This document shows, one piece after another, positions 59,560 through 64,000 of a stretch of DNA of 64,000 nt; position 1 is the stretch's first letter; every line of letters begins with the position of its first letter. Both the position numbers and the translations under genes were made by a program. The stretch lies in NCBI GenBank assembly GCA_002345575.1, contig DDVX01000007.1, positions 1 through 64,000 of the forward strand, in the 5' to 3' direction. This stretch comes from Stutzerimonas stutzeri (GTDB lineage: Bacteria; Pseudomonadota; Gammaproteobacteria; Pseudomonadales; Pseudomonadaceae). Under the pieces are notes generated by a model that made no database searches, had not been told where the DNA came from, and worked only from the letters and a program-made list of their open reading frames with translations.

Positions 59560-62500
59560 TTATTCCGCATACTTCATCATTCCTTCGACATCCACGGCTC
59601 GTATGTACTGTGCAGGGTTATCACCGTAAGCCACTTCTTCAAAATGCTTTTCACCGCACTTTATTTTAGCGCCCTCGACGTGGCGTAAATCTCCCCACCA
59701 GGTGCTGCCTTTGGTTTCCACGACAAAATATAGTTTCTCCTGGCCGCTATCATCCACGACCACAGCCCAGTCTGGGTTATAGGTGCCAAGTGGGGTCGGA
59801 ATTTTGAACCAAGACGGCAGTTTCGCGAACACCTTCACGGCTTCATTCTTTTCCAGATCTTCGGCGAATGTCTTTTCTATACCTGCCGAGTCATAGACGA
59901 CATGCGTATAGACAGACTTCTGCGTTTCGAGGGTATTTTTCAAATAGCCCTTCAGCTCTTCCTGTTGGAAAAGCTCCTGCGCATAGAAGTGTTCGTCGCC
60001 GATTTTGCTGTACTTGATACCATTGACTAGGGCTAACCGCTTAGTGCGATTGATGGCCTCTGACGCATAGTCGATGAACTGCTGTGGATTGCGGGCAAAG
60101 TCTTGCAGGCGACGGCTTTCCGTGAGGATCTTGACGATGCTGCTGCGTGTGAGCTGCGTTTTGTCCTGCAAATCCGTGATGATGTCAGGAAGCTCAATAT
60201 CATCCTCATGGATCGTCGTGAAAGCGGACGCGGCAGTCTCTTCCGCCGTGACGCCACCCTTACCTATCGCAATATCAGCCTTCCGGAATTGCGCCCTGGT
60301 TTTGGTGATAGGCGGACAGTCTTGAATGGCCTTAGCGCAATCGACGATGAGCTTGTCGTTATTGAAATCAACTCGGTACGTGGTCTTGTACTTTATCCGC
60401 TCCCAGAGCGCCTTGAATTCCTCGCTTTGAAGAACGGCCTCACGGGTGCGGATGATTCTGCGGTCATCCGCATTCTTGATATCCAGCTTGCCAGCGAGCT
60501 TCTTCAGAATGCCTTGGATGTCTTCTTCAGCGACATCAGATTTGGCACCAAGCTCAGCCTTAATATCGTCCGGCAGCTTGAAGCTGCCATCTTTCAGGGC
60601 CGTGCGCAGCGAGTCCTGAACCTTGCCTTTAGCATCAACAAAGCCTTCGTTTTTCAGGAACTTCCAAATTTTTTCTGACTGGCCTACGCCGAGCGGTTTT
60701 GCCTCGCCCTGATCGTCGATTACTAGCACCGTCGCGAACTGATGCGATTCAACGATACCAAAGCGGATGCCGGTATCTTCTTCAATTTCCTTCTGAAGGT
60801 TTTCGGCAAACTCTTCATAGCTCTCGGTGGCGATGACAGTCAGCGTATTAATGTCAGCCCCACGCAGGCGCTGCCCATCCTGGTTGACGCAGAGACGCAA
60901 GCCGCGACCGATTGTCTGGCGGCGCTCCCGCTCTGACCCCATATCGCGCAATGCACAAATCTGGAATACGTTCGGGTTATCCCAACCTTCCTTCAGTGCC
61001 GAGTGGGAGAAGATGAATTTAAGCTTGGTGCTAAAACTCAACAGCTTTTCCTTCTCTTGCATAATCAGGTTATAGGCACGCTCGGAGTTGTCACGACCGG
61101 CCTGAGTATTTTCCGCTGTTTCGACAAGTTTTTCTTTCTTGTCGATAGAGAAATAGCCGTTATGGACTTCGGAGGCATTTGCCTCCAGATCAATTTCATT
61201 GAAGAGACTTTGGTAGTCGCTGGATTTTGCGAGTTTGGTATATTCCTCTTCAAACATCTTGGCGTATTTGCCTTTGACCGCGTTGCCGCCCTCGTCATAC
61301 TGACGATAATGATCAACGCTATCGATAAAGAACAGGCTCAAAACCTTGATAGGCTGCTTGTTGGCAGCAAAGGTGAGTTCTTTATCAAGGTGCTCCTTGA
61401 TTGTGCGACGGATCATCAGACGTTTAATTTCATCCGGGCTAACAGCACCAACAGCCTCGCCGAGACGTAGAATTTGATCAATACCCGGCCCTTTGATCTG
61501 GATTGACTCGTTGTTCTTGCCGCAGGTGATCGTGCCAATTTGCATGTTTTCGTAGATGGCGCGATTGGCTATTTGCTCAAGATCATCACCATCTTCAACG
61601 GTAAGAATCTCTCGCTTGATATTTTTGCCACGCTGCACGTCGATTTCGATTTTTGCAGTGATCGAACCTTTACGGTTATGGGTGGATTCAAGCTTTATAT
61701 AAGGTTTATTGTTTCCGCCCTCAATCTGGAGGGAGGCGACCTCAATCTGCTTCACCAGCCCTCGGTCATAGGCATCAACAGCATCAAGACGATAGACCAT
61801 GTGATGCTTATCGACATGCGTCGCAGAATAGCGAAGGGTACAGAGCGGATTCATTGCATCTAGTGCTTTTTTACCCTGCCCTTGCAGACCGCCATCCACG
61901 CTTTGTGGCTCATCCACGATAATGATCGGGTTGGTCGCTTTGATAAGGTCGATGGGTCTTTCGCCACCTGTACGTTCATTTTCTTTGTAGAGGTTATTAA
62001 CGTCTTTCTTGTTAATAGCCCCTACAGTCGTGACCATGATCTGGATGTTAGCGCTGGTGGCAAAATTGCGCACCTGCTCTGGTTTGGATGAGTCGTACAG
62101 AAAATATTCGTAACCCTTGGCCTTCGGGTAAATATTCTCGAAGTGCTCACGAGTAATCTTTAGGGTTTTATATGTGCCTTCTTTAATGGCGACAGAAGGT
62201 ACAACGATTACAAATTTGGTGAATCCGTAATTTTTGTTCAGCTCAAAAATGGTACGCAGATAGACATATGTTTTACCAGTACCCGTTTCCATTTCGACGG
62301 TGAAGTCGCCACTCGCGAGGTTGCCAGCAGGGCGCAGGCCATTATCGAGCTGGATAGTATGCAAATTATCGAAAATCTCTTCATCGACCAGTTGCAGACG
62401 GTTACCGATACCAAGCTCATTTTCCGCAAGACCAAGTGAGGCCTGCGGCCCTGCGTCTTGGCGGTGAATCACAGTGAATTCCGAGCGCGAGATTTCCTGC

Positions 62501-62574
62501 CCTTTAAAAAGGCCGACGACAGACTGAATCGCCGCCATCTGATAATCAAGATTGTCTTCAAAATGCAGCTTCAT
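59560..62574 (-). CDS. Type III restriction enzyme Res subunit
   Basis: A 1004-residue SF2 helicase-nuclease. The motor has Walker A METGTGKT (95-102) and the DEAD-box variant DEPQ (221-224), then a helicase C-terminal domain with QTIGRGLRL. The endonuclease is at the C-terminus: PD in NPDWAVVVDD (D935) and E-x-K in FVVETKG (E953, K955), a PD-(D/E)xK nuclease. Together with Mod it cuts DNA between two inverted unmethylated sites. The ATG at 62574 has GGAG 8 bases upstream; a TTG directly before it is also possible. It starts 12 bases after the mod stop on the same strand. Confidence 0.93.
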   Translation of the reverse strand: MKLHFEDNLDYQMAAIQSVVGLFKGQEISRSEFTVIHRQDAGPQASLGLAENELGIGNRLQLVDEEIFDNLHTIQLDNGLRPAGNLASGDFTVEMETGTGKTYVYLRTIFELNKNYGFTKFVIVVPSVAIKEGTYKTLKITREHFENIYPKAKGYEYFLYDSSKPEQVRNFATSANIQIMVTTVGAINKKDVNNLYKENERTGGERPIDLIKATNPIIIVDEPQSVDGGLQGQGKKALDAMNPLCTLRYSATHVDKHHMVYRLDAVDAYDRGLVKQIEVASLQIEGGNNKPYIKLESTHNRKGSITAKIEIDVQRGKNIKREILTVEDGDDLEQIANRAIYENMQIGTITCGKNNESIQIKGPGIDQILRLGEAVGAVSPDEIKRLMIRRTIKEHLDKELTFAANKQPIKVLSLFFIDSVDHYRQYDEGGNAVKGKYAKMFEEEYTKLAKSSDYQSLFNEIDLEANASEVHNGYFSIDKKEKLVETAENTQAGRDNSERAYNLIMQEKEKLLSFSTKLKFIFSHSALKEGWDNPNVFQICALRDMGSERERRQTIGRGLRLCVNQDGQRLRGADINTLTVIATESYEEFAENLQKEIEEDTGIRFGIVESHQFATVLVIDDQGEAKPLGVGQSEKIWKFLKNEGFVDAKGKVQDSLRTALKDGSFKLPDDIKAELGAKSDVAEEDIQGILKKLAGKLDIKNADDRRIIRTREAVLQSEEFKALWERIKYKTTYRVDFNNDKLIVDCAKAIQDCPPITKTRAQFRKADIAIGKGGVTAEETAASAFTTIHEDDIELPDIITDLQDKTQLTRSSIVKILTESRRLQDFARNPQQFIDYASEAINRTKRLALVNGIKYSKIGDEHFYAQELFQQEELKGYLKNTLETQKSVYTHVVYDSAGIEKTFAEDLEKNEAVKVFAKLPSWFKIPTPLGTYNPDWAVVVDDSGQEKLYFVVETKGSTWWGDLRHVEGAKIKCGEKHFEEVAYGDNPAQYIRAVDVEGMMKYAE

Positions 62575-62586
62575 CAATGACGCTCC

Positions 62587-64000
62587 TTACAAGCTGCGAA
62601 CATGGGTTATGCCATTTTGTTCAAGGATGGCTGCCATGTTGGTCTTCGCTATATCGTCACTGAATGCACTGTCACGGAAAAAAACATGCGTATCTGAGGA
62701 CGGGCTTAGCTCCCCGTGCCATTTGAGAATTTCCTGGGCAATATTTTCAACATCGGCCTTGGCAATATACTGATCAAGACAGGCAAACAACACACCGTAC
62801 CCAATACTGTAAATATTTTTACCCGACACATTTCTGCTTTCGATGGGCACTGCGAGATCGATGCCGCGCTTCAGCAATAACTCATATAGAACATCTTGCT
62901 CAGTGCGACCTTCTATCAGATGTTCTTGATGAGAAAGCAATGTTTCCTCAAGATCAGCACGATCAGGATTCCACGCTTTTATATTAGAGTTCGCAAGCCT
63001 AAATAGTTTTACGCCATTATCGCAAGACTCTGACGCAAGCTGCTGTGCAGCAGCCTTTATTCTCGCGAGCGATATTTCCGAGATAACTGAATAACCAGCC
63101 TTGAAAGCCGCACTTGACTCATCTACTTTTTCCGGCAACTGAACGCAAATATACCTAACAGAAGTAGCATTATCATTATTGAATTGAAGCACCGCATGAG
63201 CAGTTGTTGCAGAACCAGCAAAGAAATCTAAAACAATATCGTTATCACTCACGGTCTGTTCAAGTATATAGGTTAGTAGCGCTACCGGCTTAGGGGTATC
63301 GAAAATACCTTTACCTATGAGCTCTTTAACTTCCAGTGTTCCTGCCTCATTTGAAAATTCAGGGCCAATCCAAACTGACTTTGGTTTTATACGCTTCTCA
63401 CCTTCGGCAGTGTCCGCGTAATCAATTTGAAAAACATCCCATCTTTTTTCTTTCCCTACAGGTCTAGCCATCAACTCATCTAGTCGATCCATTGCAGTAT
63501 CTTTCCCCCAACGCCACCGACCATCGGAGTCGTCAGAAAGCTTTGGGAAAATACTCACAGAAAATTTATCGCTATGCTCCAATGATATTTCGCCGTCTTC
63601 AGGATTAACATAGAACGGATAATACATGTTAGGGCGGTCTTCTCGCCTGGCTCCCGAGCCCCGCTTCCTTAGGCCTTGCAGTCGATACTTTCTGCCATTG
63701 CTATCAACTTCAGAATACTCATCTAAATAGGCCTCCGGCAAAGGAACCCCCTTAGAAACAAAACCTCCCTTGGTATAGGCTACCAAGTAGTTATGAGCTG
63801 TGGCAAAGTACTTATCATCACTTCGCCCCTTGAGATTACTAACCACAGCTATATTTCCAAGAAAGTTTTCCTGTCCAAAAATCTCGTCACATATTTCTTG
63901 TAAGTTAGCCAGTTCATTATCATCAATTGATATGAAAATCACACCACCTTGGCTTAGTAGATTTTTTGAAAGCTTAAGCCTTGGGTACATCATATTTAAC
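62587..64000 (-). CDS. Type III DNA methyltransferase Mod subunit, partial (5' end outside window)
   Basis: The visible 471 or so codons are the middle and C-terminal part of a beta-class DNA methyltransferase; reading continues beyond the right edge, so the true start and the DPPY motif are not seen. The first visible part (YPRLKLSKNLLSQGGVIFISIDDNELANL) is typical of type III Mod after DPPY. The FxGxG-type AdoMet motif appears as DIVLDFFAGSATTAHAVLQF, near the end as in the beta class. The segment between them is the target-recognition domain and decides the site. It is followed by res after 12 bases. Confidence 0.92.
   Translation of the reverse strand, partial: LNMMYPRLKLSKNLLSQGGVIFISIDDNELANLQEICDEIFGQENFLGNIAVVSNLKGRSDDKYFATAHNYLVAYTKGGFVSKGVPLPEAYLDEYSEVDSNGRKYRLQGLRKRGSGARREDRPNMYYPFYVNPEDGEISLEHSDKFSVSIFPKLSDDSDGRWRWGKDTAMDRLDELMARPVGKEKRWDVFQIDYADTAEGEKRIKPKSVWIGPEFSNEAGTLEVKELIGKGIFDTPKPVALLTYILEQTVSDNDIVLDFFAGSATTAHAVLQFNNDNATSVRYICVQLPEKVDESSAAFKAGYSVISEISLARIKAAAQQLASESCDNGVKLFRLANSNIKAWNPDRADLEETLLSHQEHLIEGRTEQDVLYELLLKRGIDLAVPIESRNVSGKNIYSIGYGVLFACLDQYIAKADVENIAQEILKWHGELSPSSDTHVFFRDSAFSDDIAKTNMAAILEQNGITHVRSL

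Larger units (their letters stand above)
48400..64000. mobile_element. Integrated defence island (left end and partial cargo)
   Basis: From just upstream of dnaQ to the window end the DNA is visibly more AT-rich, codon choice changes, and all genes belong to mobility or phage-defence families: a recombinase/helicase operon, SIR2-HerA and a type III restriction system. The absence of rnhA next to dnaQ points to insertion at the rnhA-dnaQ junction. The exact left boundary is uncertain; the start given is approximate and lies a short way upstream of the dnaQ start codon. The right end is outside the window. No tRNA is present at the junction. Confidence 0.75.

Overview
The window reads as the chromosome of a gamma-proteobacterium of the Pseudomonas group (Pseudomonas sensu lato; I cannot resolve the species). 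The reasons are Pseudomonas-type families (DUF2790, DUF1652, DUF2934 inside a trehalose operon, fatty-acid cis/trans isomerase, FimL), the order nudC-fimL-crotonase-lysine decarboxylase-dnaQ, which I recall from P. aeruginosa, and REP palindromes of the GTAGGAGCG...CGCGA type. Positions 1 to about 48.4 kb are GC-rich core chromosome. From about 48.4 kb to the end the DNA is visibly more AT-rich and consists of mobile-element and anti-phage genes.

Core layout. 0.1-2.3 kb: small envelope or stress proteins (DUF2790, DUF1652, ferritin-like DUF892) and a PncC amidohydrolase. 2.6-13.4 kb: a tightly packed glycogen/trehalose operon, glgA-treZ-malQ-treY-DUF2934-glgX. It can build alpha-glucan, release trehalose from it through TreY/TreZ and recycle the maltodextrins. 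13.5-18.4 kb: an OsmC-YcaO fusion and a periplasmic haem-type fatty-acid isomerase (Cti), both on the minus strand. 18.6-24.2 kb: metH, two small conserved genes, and a PnuC/NadR-like pair for nicotinamide riboside uptake and phosphorylation. 24.2-31.8 kb: a mixture of transporters, an RlmN-like radical-SAM enzyme, an LRR-kinase fusion, a retropepsin-like protease and a methyltransferase. 32.2-34.3 kb: a siroheme sulfite reductase coupled to DUF934. 34.6-42.6 kb: AcuI/YhdH, SohB, a histidine phosphatase, an SCP2 protein, a kinase-fold phosphotransferase with an SDR, a TSUP permease and NudC. 42.6-48.4 kb: fimL, an ECH1-like dienoyl-CoA isomerase, ldcA and dnaQ.

Island. dnaQ is normally preceded by rnhA. 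Here its 5' side meets foreign DNA. First comes a translationally coupled operon of three different tyrosine recombinases, two small helix-turn-helix or coiled-coil proteins and a RecD2-like helicase (48.5-56.6 kb). It looks like the mobility module. A palindrome, TGTAAA-N6-TTTACA, lies between dnaQ and the first recombinase and has the geometry of a recombinase core site or an operator. Convergent to this module are a SIR2-HerA abortive-infection pair (56.7-59.4 kb) and a type III restriction-modification pair, res and mod (59.6-64.0 kb). mod runs off the right edge, so the far end of the island and any second attachment site are not visible.

The most interesting region is the recombinase trio with its helper genes and helicase, serving as carrier of the defence cargo. 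No tRNA, rRNA, CRISPR array or recognisable riboswitch was seen.
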